Part shown: positions 34,122 through 43,401 of the stretch, piece after piece
How positions within the stretch are numbered: position 1 is the stretch's first letter
Layout of the letters: each line of letters begins with the position of its first letter
DNA from: an uncultured Succinivibrio sp.
Lineage (GTDB): Bacteria > Pseudomonadota > Gammaproteobacteria > Enterobacterales > Succinivibrionaceae
DNA: 64,000 nucleotides
Direction of reading: 5' to 3'
Assembly (NCBI GenBank): GCA_934218695.1
Contig: CAKQDA010000007.1
Coordinates: forward strand, 27,933 to 91,932
Made by a program: the position numbers and the translations under genes
The notes under the pieces: model-generated
Databases searched by the model: none
Told to the model about the DNA's origin: nothing
The model's input: the letters and a program-made list of their open reading frames with translations, nothing else

Positions 34122-34274
34122 ATGGAATATTTAGGTTTGTTTGTCATCTATTTAATGGGGTTATGTTTTTTCTCATTTTTATGGAAAAAGTGGAGCAGCT
34201 CTTTTAAGGAGAGACTGGGACAGTTTATCTTTTATACCGTGTTTTACTGGGGATGTTTGTATATTCTTCCGTAA
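34122..34274 (+). CDS. small two-helix membrane protein 3
   Basis: A 50-residue frame follows AGAGG by about 8 nt. It has helix 1 (LGLFVIYLMGLCFFSFLW), a basic loop (KKWSSSFKERLG) and helix 2 (FIFYTVFYWGCLYILP). It is 69 nt after small protein 2 and looks like its paralogue. The stop codon lies in the loop of a strong hairpin (TTCTTCC 34264-34270 with GGAAGAA 34275-34281). Confidence 0.6.
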   Translation: MEYLGLFVIYLMGLCFFSFLWKKWSSSFKERLGQFIFYTVFYWGCLYILP

Positions 34275-34709
34275 GGAAGAAGGGGGGAAGATCTTTTTAA
34301 GCCACCCACTTAAGACTTGGATGCTTAGAAGATCTTCATTTTTCTCAGGCTGTATTCCTTACTTTTGCAGCCTGAGCTTTTTGTTTGTTATAGCTTTTTT
34401 TTGCTGTTATATAGCGGACATTTGCGCAATTAAAACAAAGGCATTTGTCGCAAGTTTCAATTTTTTGCGAATGTCCACTGAAACTAATGTGATCTGCGCA
34501 AATAATTTTCTGGTATCTTCGTGATAATCTGCAGTAAGCTACAGAAAACATGTAAATCAGATCACTAAAATAAAGCTTCAGGCTTTTCTACAGTGAAAGT
34601 TTTGCTTTGAATAATAACCATAAAGGCATCATTTTTGATGTTCAGTACGCACATAAATGTGTGTATGGGGCTTTTTACTCAGCATCAGTTAATAGGAATA
34701 TAACATCAA
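34275..34709. other. gap with two long inverted repeats
   Basis: No gene is seen. GGACATTTGCGCAA (34416-34429) faces TTGCGAATGTCC (34465-34476), forming a long imperfect stem. A second pair, GAAGATCTT (from 34288) and AAGATCTTC (to 34337), lies upstream, and hairpin 34264-34281 overlaps the left edge. These could be an RNA gene or a transcription stop for the small-protein cluster. The promoter of the next gene should lie at the right end, but I cannot fix it. Confidence 0.4.
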
Positions 34710-36074
34710 ATGTCTGACAACTTCATCTCTAAGAGCGAATGTGAAGCGATGTTTAAAGAAATTTTTCAATCCTGTGGGATTAGAAATTATGGTGTTTATT
34801 CTGTTTTGGAAGATGGCTCAGACGCGCCTGGTGTGCTGGATGGGGTATCTACTGAAAGGGATGTTATTGTTTACACCAGTGATGTAAACAAAAAGGATAA
34901 AATTCAAAGTTTTATCGGAGATCTGGGGGATATTATAGAGGCAGACCAGTACCTAATTATTTTTGTTGACGGCTCTAAACCTGTTCAAAAGATTTGCTTA
35001 AAAGCAAGAAAACAAAAGCTTTCTGTTGAACAGCAACCACTGCTTTTAGAAAGAGAACTTGATCCGTGGTTAAGAACTTTTATTTACGATGAAATGAGGG
35101 CTAAATACAGTCCAGATCATTTAAAAGTAGAAAATAATGCTGAAAATAGTGATGAAGATAATCTTTGGTATCTTGGTACTTATTTTCCAAGGACCTTTGT
35201 TGAGATATCTTCAATTCTTACCAATCTGCTTTCAAATCAAAAGATTTTTGAGGAATTCGAAAAAAAGTCAGTTATTAGAGTTCTTTCAGCTGGATGCGGA
35301 ACTGGAGGAGATGTGGTTGCAGTGCTGAAGGTTTTTCATGAACTGTATAAAAATACAAAAAAGGTTGAAATTCAGGCTGTTGATGCTAATTCAGGTGCAC
35401 TATCTCTGATGAAAAAGGTTGTTGGCAGAGCATCAGGTGAATACGGAATAAATCCTGTCATTGGTACTTTCAATAGCGATATTGATAATTACTTTGATTC
35501 AATGTCTCATGTAACAGCACCAGAAACAAAATTCGATTTGATCATTACTTCAAAAATGCTAAATGAAAAGGTATCTGTTGCAGTAGGGCAAGAACAAAAC
35601 GTATATTATAATTTTGCCAAGAATGCATATGAATATTTGGACGAAACAGGCCTTTTAGTCATATCTGATGTAACCAATAAACCGAATTATCCTTCGGTAT
35701 ATGGTCTTAGTGGAAGATACTATCCTGAAATCATGAATGAAGGTATTAACAAAGCAGTTTTGGAGTCAGACAATCTTTATTCTCTGATACCTGTATCGTG
35801 TGCCAGTGTCGGTGGAATATGCCCATCTATCGGTTGTTTTTCCCAAAAAGAATTTTTAATCAAAAATCTTCCTGGAGAATCGGGGCAAATAAACGCAAGC
35901 TCTAAAATCAGCTACAGAGTACTCTGCAAGAGTCAGATTTATAAAAAGTTTAATATTCATATAAGTTGCAGGGTAAAAATCTCTTCCAAAAACTATTGCA
36001 ACTATCTTGTTAATGCTGTTACAGATCATGTATCAGAAATTGATGGCTTTGATATAAGTAATTTAGAGTGCTAG
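34710..36074 (+). CDS. methyltransferase-like protein B
   Basis: The 454-residue protein has motif I VLSAGCGTGGD (191-201) and IQAVDANSGA after beta-2, hence a class I SAM-dependent fold. WYLGTYFPRTFVEISSIL precedes it, as in protein A at 31642-32820. The first 120 residues have no counterpart in A and contain VIVYTSDVNKKDKIQSF and YLIIFVDGS. The C-terminus has several Cys (CASVGGICPSIGC). Its target is unknown. It opens a plus-strand group of five genes ending at 39930. Confidence 0.62.
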   Translation: MSDNFISKSECEAMFKEIFQSCGIRNYGVYSVLEDGSDAPGVLDGVSTERDVIVYTSDVNKKDKIQSFIGDLGDIIEADQYLIIFVDGSKPVQKICLKARKQKLSVEQQPLLLERELDPWLRTFIYDEMRAKYSPDHLKVENNAENSDEDNLWYLGTYFPRTFVEISSILTNLLSNQKIFEEFEKKSVIRVLSAGCGTGGDVVAVLKVFHELYKNTKKVEIQAVDANSGALSLMKKVVGRASGEYGINPVIGTFNSDIDNYFDSMSHVTAPETKFDLIITSKMLNEKVSVAVGQEQNVYYNFAKNAYEYLDETGLLVISDVTNKPNYPSVYGLSGRYYPEIMNEGINKAVLESDNLYSLIPVSCASVGGICPSIGCFSQKEFLIKNLPGESGQINASSKISYRVLCKSQIYKKFNIHISCRVKISSKNYCNYLVNAVTDHVSEIDGFDISNLEC

Positions 36075-36099
36075 AGTTGTTAAAGCTCGAGGTGTATGT

Positions 36100-36261
36100 A
36101 TGCCTGATTTTGAAAAGTCACCATTTGCAGTAAAAACAATTAGAAAACCTTATAATTCTGTTACATTTGATTTCTCTTTTGACAGGCAGAATTTCGGTAA
36201 GCAATCAAAATCACATCTCATTAAAACAAATGAAGATGCAATGGTGTCTCTTGGATATTAA
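36100..36261 (+). CDS. small hypothetical protein
   Basis: A 53-residue frame follows a GAGGTG Shine-Dalgarno. The product starts MPDFEKSPFAVKTIRKPY, is polar and has no membrane segment. It lies 25 nt after methyltransferase-like B and 9 nt before the next small frame, so it is likely cotranscribed. Family unknown. Confidence 0.5.
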   Translation: MPDFEKSPFAVKTIRKPYNSVTFDFSFDRQNFGKQSKSHLIKTNEDAMVSLGY

Positions 36262-36270
36262 GGAGCAAGT

Positions 36271-36426
36271 ATGCCACTGACCTTAGCTGAAACTCTTTCT
36301 AAGACAGCCAGAATTGGACTTAAAGTAGTAGAAAATAATTTAAAAGCAATTGAGAAACTGTCGATGGCAGGTTTTAGCCAGTGCAAATGCGTTGAATCAA
36401 TTTGCTCAGAAAGCCTATACACATAG
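36271..36426 (+). CDS. small hypothetical protein with Cys-rich end
   Basis: A 51-residue frame starts 5 nt after a strong AAGGAG. It is helical (LAETLSKTARIGLKVVENNL) and ends with four Cys (QCKCVESICSE). It ends 34 nt before the helicase start. Family unknown; position suggests it belongs with the helicase. Confidence 0.5.
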   Translation: MPLTLAETLSKTARIGLKVVENNLKAIEKLSMAGFSQCKCVESICSESLYT

Positions 36427-36460
36427 TACATTATGCAATTCGAAAGAGGGAGACTGTACG

Positions 36461-37561
36461 ATGAACCAGATAGCTCAAGAATCACCAAGAAATCAGAGTG
36501 ATGTATCTCAAAATGGTGTCAGATCTTTTATGATTAAAGAATCTGAACTTGATGATGTTCAGAGAAAAATTATACAAAGAAAAGCTGATTCTAACCAGAT
36601 TATCTCTGGCTGTGCAGGATCCGGTAAGACTATTATTGCTCTTTGGAAAGCAAAAGAGCTTATTGAAACAAAGCATGCTTCTGTTCTTATTATCACATAT
36701 ACAAAAACACTTGTATCTTTTATTGAAACTGCCTGTCAAGCCATAGGAATTCCAGGTTCCAGCTTACGCAGCCTCAATAGCTGCTACCGGTGGATAAAAA
36801 ATGAAAATCCGAATTCAAGTAAGCCTGAATGGAAAAACTGTGGCTGGAAATGTGGAAATTATGATTACATCATAGTGGATGAATCTCAGGATCTAAACTA
36901 TTACCAGGTTCAAGACATTAAACAGCACTGTCAGTATGCATTGTTTCTTGGGGATGATAAGCAGAGTATATTTGATAATAAAGTTTCCCTTTTAGACATT
37001 AAGAATCAGCTGAATACAAGAATTGATACTTTACTGTTTAATTACAGATTGCCAAAAAAGCATGCAATGTTTGTAGACTCTTTAGGTTGTGACAGTAATC
37101 TCGTTGACAGGTGCAGAAATGAGAGTGATGAAACTCCATATCTTCTAAAGTACAACAGCTTTACCGATGAACTTGATGAAATAATGAGACTTGTAAAGAA
37201 TAACCATTATCAGGACGTGGGGATCCTTTTCGATTCAAGGCAGAAAGTGTCAGAAGCAAAATTATATTTTGAAAGCAAAAACTTTGAGGTAGAAGTGAAG
37301 ACCGATGGTGACTTTGAAATGAATTTTGTTTCATCAAAGCCAAAGTTGATGCCTTATCACAGTTCAAAAGGACTACAGTTTGAAACTGTTTTTTTACCTG
37401 AATGTTCAAGTTCTAGTCATCTTAATGCTCTTTATGTTGCATTAACCAGAAGTTTTAAAAATCTTTACATTATGTACAGTGATTGTCTTAGTCCATACCT
37501 TAGAAATATAGATTCAGAACGTTATAAGTCCTCATTAGTGGAAAAAATCTGGGATATCTAA
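36461..37561 (+). CDS. small superfamily 1 (UvrD-like) helicase
   Basis: The 366-residue protein has SF1 motifs: Walker A GCAGSGKT (50-57), Ia ITYTKTL, II IIVDESQDL, III FLGDDKQSIFD, IV NYRLPK and VI ALTRSFKNLYI. It is much shorter than UvrD (720) and lacks the large 1B/2B insertions. I start at 36461 because GAGGGAG lies 7 nt upstream; an ATG at 36350 would read through the small gene in another frame. It is followed after 2 nt by the 788-residue protein, so the pair forms a likely functional unit of defence type (inference). Confidence 0.8.
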   Translation: MNQIAQESPRNQSDVSQNGVRSFMIKESELDDVQRKIIQRKADSNQIISGCAGSGKTIIALWKAKELIETKHASVLIITYTKTLVSFIETACQAIGIPGSSLRSLNSCYRWIKNENPNSSKPEWKNCGWKCGNYDYIIVDESQDLNYYQVQDIKQHCQYALFLGDDKQSIFDNKVSLLDIKNQLNTRIDTLLFNYRLPKKHAMFVDSLGCDSNLVDRCRNESDETPYLLKYNSFTDELDEIMRLVKNNHYQDVGILFDSRQKVSEAKLYFESKNFEVEVKTDGDFEMNFVSSKPKLMPYHSSKGLQFETVFLPECSSSSHLNALYVALTRSFKNLYIMYSDCLSPYLRNIDSERYKSSLVEKIWDI

Positions 37562-37563
37562 TT

Positions 37564-39930
37564 ATGATGCTGTATACCGTTGTCCAATCAGACAGTTTTA
37601 ATAATATTTTTTCTACAGAAAGCCTATCTCCTGTTTCATTTTATGAGAAACGTAATTTTGGATACAGGAACTATAAAAAGTCTGAACTTATAAGAGATAA
37701 TTTTATAGTTTTCTTTACAGAGCAGATTAGTACATATAACCAAAACTGGTCAGGTGAAAACTTTCCTGTGACAGTGGCAATATCAGACGAGTTACTGGAT
37801 ACAAAATTTAAAAAAGATTTAGGCAATGGAATATTCGCCTATTCGAAAACAGTTTACTTCAGAGCTCAGAGTGATAAGACCAGATTTATTTTTAGAAATG
37901 AAGAAGAGCAAAATGAGGCTATTGCCTGTACTTTGAGAAGTCGCGACAGCAAAATGGTGGACTTTTACAAAGAAAACGGCTGTTTTACAATTTTTCAGGA
38001 AACAAACTTAAGAGTAATTTCTGAATCAGATCTTAAAGTTATTGATTCAAATTGTTCAATTTCTGAAACAACTGTTGAAGAATCGGTTCTCAGCGACAAT
38101 TATATTGATAAAGTAAAAGGTGCTGTCTACGGATACATCATTGGTACCATATTAGGTGAACGCAAAGACTATATTATTAAAAAAAGACTTTTGTCAGCAG
38201 TGTTCAATCAGAATTTCTGTTCGCCAAATATAGATAAGAGCAAACTCCTTTCATCTTTTAAATCATTACTTGGTGATATAGAAGGATCGTGTAAAAAATC
38301 TTTCCGTGAAGATCTTTATGAACAACTTACTTCCCTGATAAGAAATGCATTTGAGATATATGTAGGGATATCAGATTTAAAAAGAAAAAAATCATCTTCT
38401 GCAACAGAATCACAACTGTCCTATCTTGAAGATCAACTTAAATCTCTTAGAAATAGAGTTGATGCTCTTTTAACAGAAAAATATAAAGACGTAATTTCAT
38501 CTGTTCCTGACACTCTTTTTGAAGAGCTCCCACAACTTGTTCCATCATTCAATACTCAAAGTCATGTGGAGCTAAGATTCTCAAGAAAAGACTGCAAGCT
38601 TGAGTATTTGCACACTTTTATCGAGAGTCTGATGAATGAAACTCTCTTTACAGAGAAAAATTCAGAATTTAGAAAATTCAGCGAAAGAGATGTAAAAATT
38701 ACATTCGTTTCACAAATTGCTGCTCCTCTGTTAAAAGAACTCAATAATAAATATGTTCCTAATCGCTGGGATAAAAATTTAAATTATAGTGAAAGAAAAG
38801 CAGATCAGAAACTTATCAATCAGCTGCTTAATAATCTTCAGAATTCAAGTGAGATAGACGAAAAACTTATAAAAAGTAAGGTAATGAGGGCATTTATTAT
38901 TTTTGCTCAGCAGGGAGAGGCTCTTATTACCAATATGGAAAATTGTCTTCTACAGGCAGGTGCACATAAGGACGTTTTTGCTTTTGCCTATTCATTATGG
39001 GGAGCTTTGTTTGGGTACAGTGGTATAGATAAAGTTTCAATGAATCTGTTTTCTGATTCAGATAAAAATAAGGTTTTATCTATCTATGAAAAGGTAAATG
39101 AAAATCTTAAAAAACTTATCTTTTCTGATAATGAAGATCGTGTTTCATATATGCAAAGGTATATTAAGCGTTTGCAGGAAGATAACAACTATCTCAATAA
39201 GATTGTATATCTGAAACAGTTTGATCTTATTGATGAGAAGTACGAAGACAAAAATAAAAATATCGTAACAACTTCATATGAACCTGTAACACCAGTGGCT
39301 GAACCTGTAACACCAGTGGCTGAACCTGTAACTCCAGTACCTGAACCTGTAACTCCAGTGCCCGCTCCTGTATCCAGTGAAGATTTGCAAAATAATCAGG
39401 ACGAAATAAAAGAAGAATCAAGGGTGGTTGCAGAAGATAAGCTACAAGATAATGACTATCTGCAAAGAATCAGTGAACTCGATAAAAAGCTTGAAAAGTT
39501 TTTTAAAGAATGGCCACAAGATGGTAAATTCGGTTCTGGCGTACGTGAGTTCTGTAAATTTATTTATGAAATTGAAAATAGAGAAAAATTTAAAAATTTT
39601 GATTTTCAAGAAAATGAAATATCAAAGGATGAATTTGTCCTTGCCTGGAAAGAATACTGTACTTATTTGATTGAAAAGGATAAAAAATTCACTAAAATAA
39701 TTCAAGACAAAATACATGCGTTTACACCAGAAAAAGAAGAGTCGCTATTAGATGGAGATGGCGATTTATACTCTAAATTGCTAAAGGAATTTGAAAAAAA
39801 GTATATTAAAAAGGTCTTTACGAACTATTATTCCAAAGAATTATGTTTTGTTTTTGGAAAAGAAAAAATAAATCTTGAAGATATTATTTCTTCAGAACCT
39901 AATAAAACAGAGAATGAAGGTGAAGGTTAA
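37564..39930 (+). CDS. large unknown partner of the SF1 helicase
   Basis: The 788-residue protein is not recognised. It has no signal peptide or membrane helix. The first 170 residues look like a compact alpha/beta domain, the middle (about 190-560) is helical with coiled-coil character, and 573-600 hold four copies of EPVTPV(A/P) forming a Pro/Val hinge. A charged helical region closes the protein. It starts 2 nt after the helicase gene and is surely cotranscribed. Helicase plus large unknown protein is a common pattern in anti-phage islands; the role here is inferred. Confidence 0.6.
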   Translation: MMLYTVVQSDSFNNIFSTESLSPVSFYEKRNFGYRNYKKSELIRDNFIVFFTEQISTYNQNWSGENFPVTVAISDELLDTKFKKDLGNGIFAYSKTVYFRAQSDKTRFIFRNEEEQNEAIACTLRSRDSKMVDFYKENGCFTIFQETNLRVISESDLKVIDSNCSISETTVEESVLSDNYIDKVKGAVYGYIIGTILGERKDYIIKKRLLSAVFNQNFCSPNIDKSKLLSSFKSLLGDIEGSCKKSFREDLYEQLTSLIRNAFEIYVGISDLKRKKSSSATESQLSYLEDQLKSLRNRVDALLTEKYKDVISSVPDTLFEELPQLVPSFNTQSHVELRFSRKDCKLEYLHTFIESLMNETLFTEKNSEFRKFSERDVKITFVSQIAAPLLKELNNKYVPNRWDKNLNYSERKADQKLINQLLNNLQNSSEIDEKLIKSKVMRAFIIFAQQGEALITNMENCLLQAGAHKDVFAFAYSLWGALFGYSGIDKVSMNLFSDSDKNKVLSIYEKVNENLKKLIFSDNEDRVSYMQRYIKRLQEDNNYLNKIVYLKQFDLIDEKYEDKNKNIVTTSYEPVTPVAEPVTPVAEPVTPVPEPVTPVPAPVSSEDLQNNQDEIKEESRVVAEDKLQDNDYLQRISELDKKLEKFFKEWPQDGKFGSGVREFCKFIYEIENREKFKNFDFQENEISKDEFVLAWKEYCTYLIEKDKKFTKIIQDKIHAFTPEKEESLLDGDGDLYSKLLKEFEKKYIKKVFTNYYSKELCFVFGKEKINLEDIISSEPNKTENEGEG
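39280..39363 (+). repeat. four 21-bp tandem repeats in the 788-residue gene
   Basis: Units begin at 39280, 39301, 39322 and 39343, each starting GAACCTGTAAC. They encode a seven-residue EPVTPV-plus-A/P unit. The first two are identical; the others differ by a few bases. Copy number may vary between strains. Confidence 0.9.
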
Positions 39931-39980
39931 GATTTAAATTAGCCTCACTGTGTATATGAATATTTATCTCCAGTGCTCAC

Positions 39981-40015
39981 ATCAATGACCTGCAAATCTG
40001 ATACAGGTCATTGAT
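39981..40015. terminator. hairpin between convergent genes
   Basis: ATCAATGACCTG (39981-39992) and CAGGTCATTGAT (40004-40015) make a perfect 12-bp stem. It lies between the 788-residue gene and the convergent 169-residue gene. No T-run follows, so termination is likely but not certain. Confidence 0.55.
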
Positions 40016-40112
40016 GAACCGATAATTCCATCTCCAGTTCAGTGAAGTCAGCTGATTTTAACTGAAACTCAACTGCACCTGAGCCAAAATTTTAAAATCA
40101 CAACAATTTGAA

Positions 40113-40622
40113 CTACCTGTCCAGTCTCTTAATCAACTTAACTGCTACAGGGAGAGATGTCTTTTTATAGAACAAAACCACATCTCCATCAACGATGATT
40201 TTAATAAAATCATCTTCAGACATAATGAAACAACTAATTTCAGGCAGGCTTTCCACAGAATCATTTGCTGGTATATACACGGCATTTACTTCGCCTGGTG
40301 TAATGTTTTTAGAAAAAGCTATAAAACCAGAATCCGGTTCATCGTTTTCCTTACCTGATAAGAACTTTAAGCCAGACTCTATAAGCTCATGAATATTGCT
40401 GGTATCAAAGAGTCTAATTCTATAAATTGGAACCTGTCTGTTAACAGAAATTAAAGCTTCCTCTGTCTTATTAAGAGAATATCTTTTTTTGTTATTTCCA
40501 CTTTTTCTGGAGATTTCAAAATCAATCTTACCAAAGACTCCATTGATTTCATTAACGTTCATGCCTTGCTCTTTACCTACTGAAATTTTGTGCATAGATA
40601 ACCAAGTATAAGCTGTTGCCAT
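40113..40622 (-). CDS. hypothetical protein
   Basis: The 169-residue product is not recognised. It has mixed alpha/beta composition, no membrane segment, and begins MATAYTWLSMHKISVGK. A GGAG lies about 10 nt before the ATG. It is divergent from the AAA-ATPase-like gene at 40702 and convergent with the helicase operon, so it is a single-gene unit. Confidence 0.6.
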   Translation of the reverse strand: MATAYTWLSMHKISVGKEQGMNVNEINGVFGKIDFEISRKSGNNKKRYSLNKTEEALISVNRQVPIYRIRLFDTSNIHELIESGLKFLSGKENDEPDSGFIAFSKNITPGEVNAVYIPANDSVESLPEISCFIMSEDDFIKIIVDGDVVLFYKKTSLPVAVKLIKRLDR

Positions 40623-40664
40623 AAGCTCTTTACTCCTAACCGTACAGCATTATTCCTTATCTGC

Positions 40665-40670
40665 TATAAT
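40665..40670 (+). promoter_or_regulatory. -10 element of the AAA-ATPase-like gene
   Basis: A perfect TATAAT lies 32 nt before the ATG at 40702. No good -35 is seen. Confidence 0.45.
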
Positions 40671-40701
40671 GAAGACAGCTAAGATTTAAGGAAACAGCTT
40701 T

Positions 40702-42480
40702 ATGTCGGAGAGTACAGTTACACTACTTAATAATCCTTATGGAAAGGTTTCATTTGATACATTTCGTATTAAGAACAGGGCTTTCGTGGATAAGAGTCTG
40801 TCCATAAAATTTCTTGATGACGACAGTATGAGTGATTATCCTGTACTCCTACGTCCCCGTCGTTTTGGTAAGTCTACCTTTGTACAGATGTTAAAGTGCT
40901 ACTATGACATTTCCTACAAGGATAGATATGAGGAGCTGTTTTCTGGAACAAAGATTTATGATGTGGCTCTCCCAACTCACAACAGCTACCATGTAATTGA
41001 CTTTGATTTTTCTTCTGTATCTACCGGCGATAAAGATGTTCTTTTAACCAGTTTTTTTTCGGCTGTAAGTGATGGAATTGATGAATTTTGTCTCAGATAT
41101 CCTGATTTTGAATTTGATTATTCAAATTTAAACAAGAACGATGCGGCAACTCTGTTTACTGAATTTTCCAAGGCCTACAGAAAGTTTGCTAAAAGGCAGA
41201 ACCTCTATGTCATGATTGACGAATATGACAAGTTTGCCAATGAGATACTTTCCCAGAACTTAGCCTTATTTTTAGATATTACCAGTAGGAATGGTTTTCT
41301 TAAAACCTTTTATTCTGCAATAAAAAATTTTGCAAAAAACACCATCGCCAAAACCTTTATTACAGGAGTCTCTTCTGTTTCTCTTGATTCACTAACTTCT
41401 GGCTTTAATATTGCTCGTAATGTAACTTCAAGGGCTTGTTTTAATGAGTACGCAGGCTTTACTGAAGATGAACTGAATATTCTCATTCCAAAGCTTGTGG
41501 ATGTAGAACAGTTGGGAGTAACCACCAAAGACATCATTGAGAGAATGAAACCAGTCTATGACGGTTACTGTTTTTCAGCTGAGGCTGATAAGTCTGTCTA
41601 CAATTCTACCATGTGTCTTTATTATCTGGATAATGTTCGTGAGAAAGGCGTATTCCTAAATCCAGAGGATTATCTCGATCCTGCCTGCGATCAGGACGGA
41701 TATAAGCTTGAGGAGTTGTTTGGGCTTGCTGACAAAGACATTGTAGATACCATCATTGACAGATATCTTCAGGGAGAGCCATTTAATCTGCAGAAACTCT
41801 CTGAAAATATCAATCTGAATCAGGTAAGGAAGTACTCTCGAGAGCAGCTTTTATCCATGCTCTACTACTTGGGTTATCTGACCGTCAACAGAAATTCATC
41901 CTTAGATAGTGGTATATCTCTTGTAATACCAAATCAGTTCATGTCAAAGCTTTTTGCAAACTGTACCATCAAGTTCAAATTCAGAAGCAATGTAGTATTT
42001 TCATCACAGAAACTGAATATCTCTGAAATGATGGACATTAAGGATGATTTATCCTCTTTTACCTCATCCTGTACTGAATTCTTAAGTCTGATTATGTCAA
42101 ATCAGGTTTTATACCATATGAATGAGATGGCATTAAATCTGGTTTTATACGCTAAACTTGAAGAGCTTTCTAATGATGATTTTGAGGTAAGTCTGCAGAG
42201 ATCACTAAGAGTAACAGGCAAGGGAGAGAAATTTGCAGATTTGGTTATAACCGTAAACAAAGGCACAAGCAATGAGTGTATTTACCTTATTGATCTTAAA
42301 TATCTGACTAAAACAGAGGCTTCAGATAAGAGCAGTGAAAGCACTCTAAATAAACTCATTATAAAAGCCTCTGAAGAGGTTTTAGAATACAAATCAGCAC
42401 TGGACTTTAAAGGCAAGAATGTCAAAGCCTATGCCATGATCTTTGCCGGTCCTGACTGCATTTACTGTCAGCAACATTAG
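40702..42480 (+). CDS. AAA-ATPase-like / PD-(D/E)XK family protein
   Basis: The 592-residue protein has the P-loop variant RPRRFGKSTF, Walker-B-like LYVMIDEYDKF, and a C-terminal PD-(D/E)XK-like end with FADLVITVN and YLIDLKYL. This is the PF09820 plus PDDEXK_9 layout. It is a distant relative of the genes at 1-1585 and 60430-62289. AAGGAAA lies 8 nt before the ATG. The family is expanded in gut and rumen bacteria and has no settled function. Confidence 0.88.
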   Translation: MSESTVTLLNNPYGKVSFDTFRIKNRAFVDKSLSIKFLDDDSMSDYPVLLRPRRFGKSTFVQMLKCYYDISYKDRYEELFSGTKIYDVALPTHNSYHVIDFDFSSVSTGDKDVLLTSFFSAVSDGIDEFCLRYPDFEFDYSNLNKNDAATLFTEFSKAYRKFAKRQNLYVMIDEYDKFANEILSQNLALFLDITSRNGFLKTFYSAIKNFAKNTIAKTFITGVSSVSLDSLTSGFNIARNVTSRACFNEYAGFTEDELNILIPKLVDVEQLGVTTKDIIERMKPVYDGYCFSAEADKSVYNSTMCLYYLDNVREKGVFLNPEDYLDPACDQDGYKLEELFGLADKDIVDTIIDRYLQGEPFNLQKLSENINLNQVRKYSREQLLSMLYYLGYLTVNRNSSLDSGISLVIPNQFMSKLFANCTIKFKFRSNVVFSSQKLNISEMMDIKDDLSSFTSSCTEFLSLIMSNQVLYHMNEMALNLVLYAKLEELSNDDFEVSLQRSLRVTGKGEKFADLVITVNKGTSNECIYLIDLKYLTKTEASDKSSESTLNKLIIKASEEVLEYKSALDFKGKNVKAYAMIFAGPDCIYCQQH

Positions 42481-43401
42481 TAGAGTGCGCAAACAGGTGC
42501 TGCAAAGTTTACAGGGGTGATTACTGCATACTAACTCTAGGAGATAATCTGCGAATAGTCAGGAAAGCACTGGAAGTCCGCGTACAGGTAGGAGTTTTCT
42601 CTAATGCCTTGCCACCAAAGAGATGTTTTATTGATCTAGATCACTTGGACTTTTAGAAGATCTTTTGAAGGAAGTTAATGGATCGAAAGTTAAAAGATAT
42701 TAGATTTAGATGATGAAAGTACTTAGAAGATCCAGAAGAAGAATCCTAAAATTTACTGCACAATGTCAGTCTTAAGATAAGCCTCATCAGCATGCATTCT
42801 TAGGTTTTACTGCCTAAATAACACCTTAATTTATCTAAGATCACTTAATTATAGCCGGCATGATCTGCAACAAATTCAGGTTCTCACTCCTCTTTGGAGC
42901 TTGTTTTTAATTCTAGGAAGATTTTTTTATTTTTAAAGGGGCGTAATATTTAGCAGTTACCTAATATCATCCATTACCGAGTAGTCGCTACAAAATAAAG
43001 TATTTGAACACCTGAGGCATTCTTTTTCGAGAATGTTTTGGGTGTTTTTAAGACGTAAACTTACAGTTTATATCTTCCCACTAAAAACTATCATTACTAG
43101 CTGATCCTCTTAAACTGGAAATCCCACTTAAAAAGACATCATCTAAATCTACTTAAAATTAACAAATAAAAATGTAAAATTTCCTTGTATTTTTAATTAC
43201 GTATATCATATACTAAAAATATAGATAGTACATAAACTGATTTTTAGACATTGAAAGTCATTCTAAAAATTTAATCCTAAGCACTATCTGCCATGACCTG
43301 ATAGTGGTTTAAATGGACATTGGTTAACCGCAGTTCATTAAAGTCAAAGCAGAGTGCAGGTATACAGAATTTTTAAATAAAAAGTACAGGGAGATAGAGT
43401 T
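42481..43401. other. long gap with one terminator-like hairpin
   Basis: No coding frame with a Shine-Dalgarno is seen in 920 nt. A hairpin at 43007-43046 (AACACC with GGTGTT, inside it CATTCT with AGAATG) is followed by T-rich sequence on the plus strand. It is 530 nt past the nearest plus-strand stop, so it may end a small RNA or a lost gene. AT-rich DNA at 43150-43270 precedes the next gene. AGGGAG lies before the ATG at 43402. Confidence 0.45.

Noticed and set aside
34416..34476. An integron attC-like site
   Set aside because: There is no integrase gene and no conserved core sites at the stem ends.
31642..36074. Assignment of the two methyltransferase-like proteins to the Rsm22 rRNA methyltransferase family
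   Set aside because: They share only the general SAM motif and some Cys; no specific Rsm22 motif is seen.
42481..43401. A decayed gene in the long gap
   Set aside because: I could not find any stretch in any frame that resembles a neighbouring or known protein.
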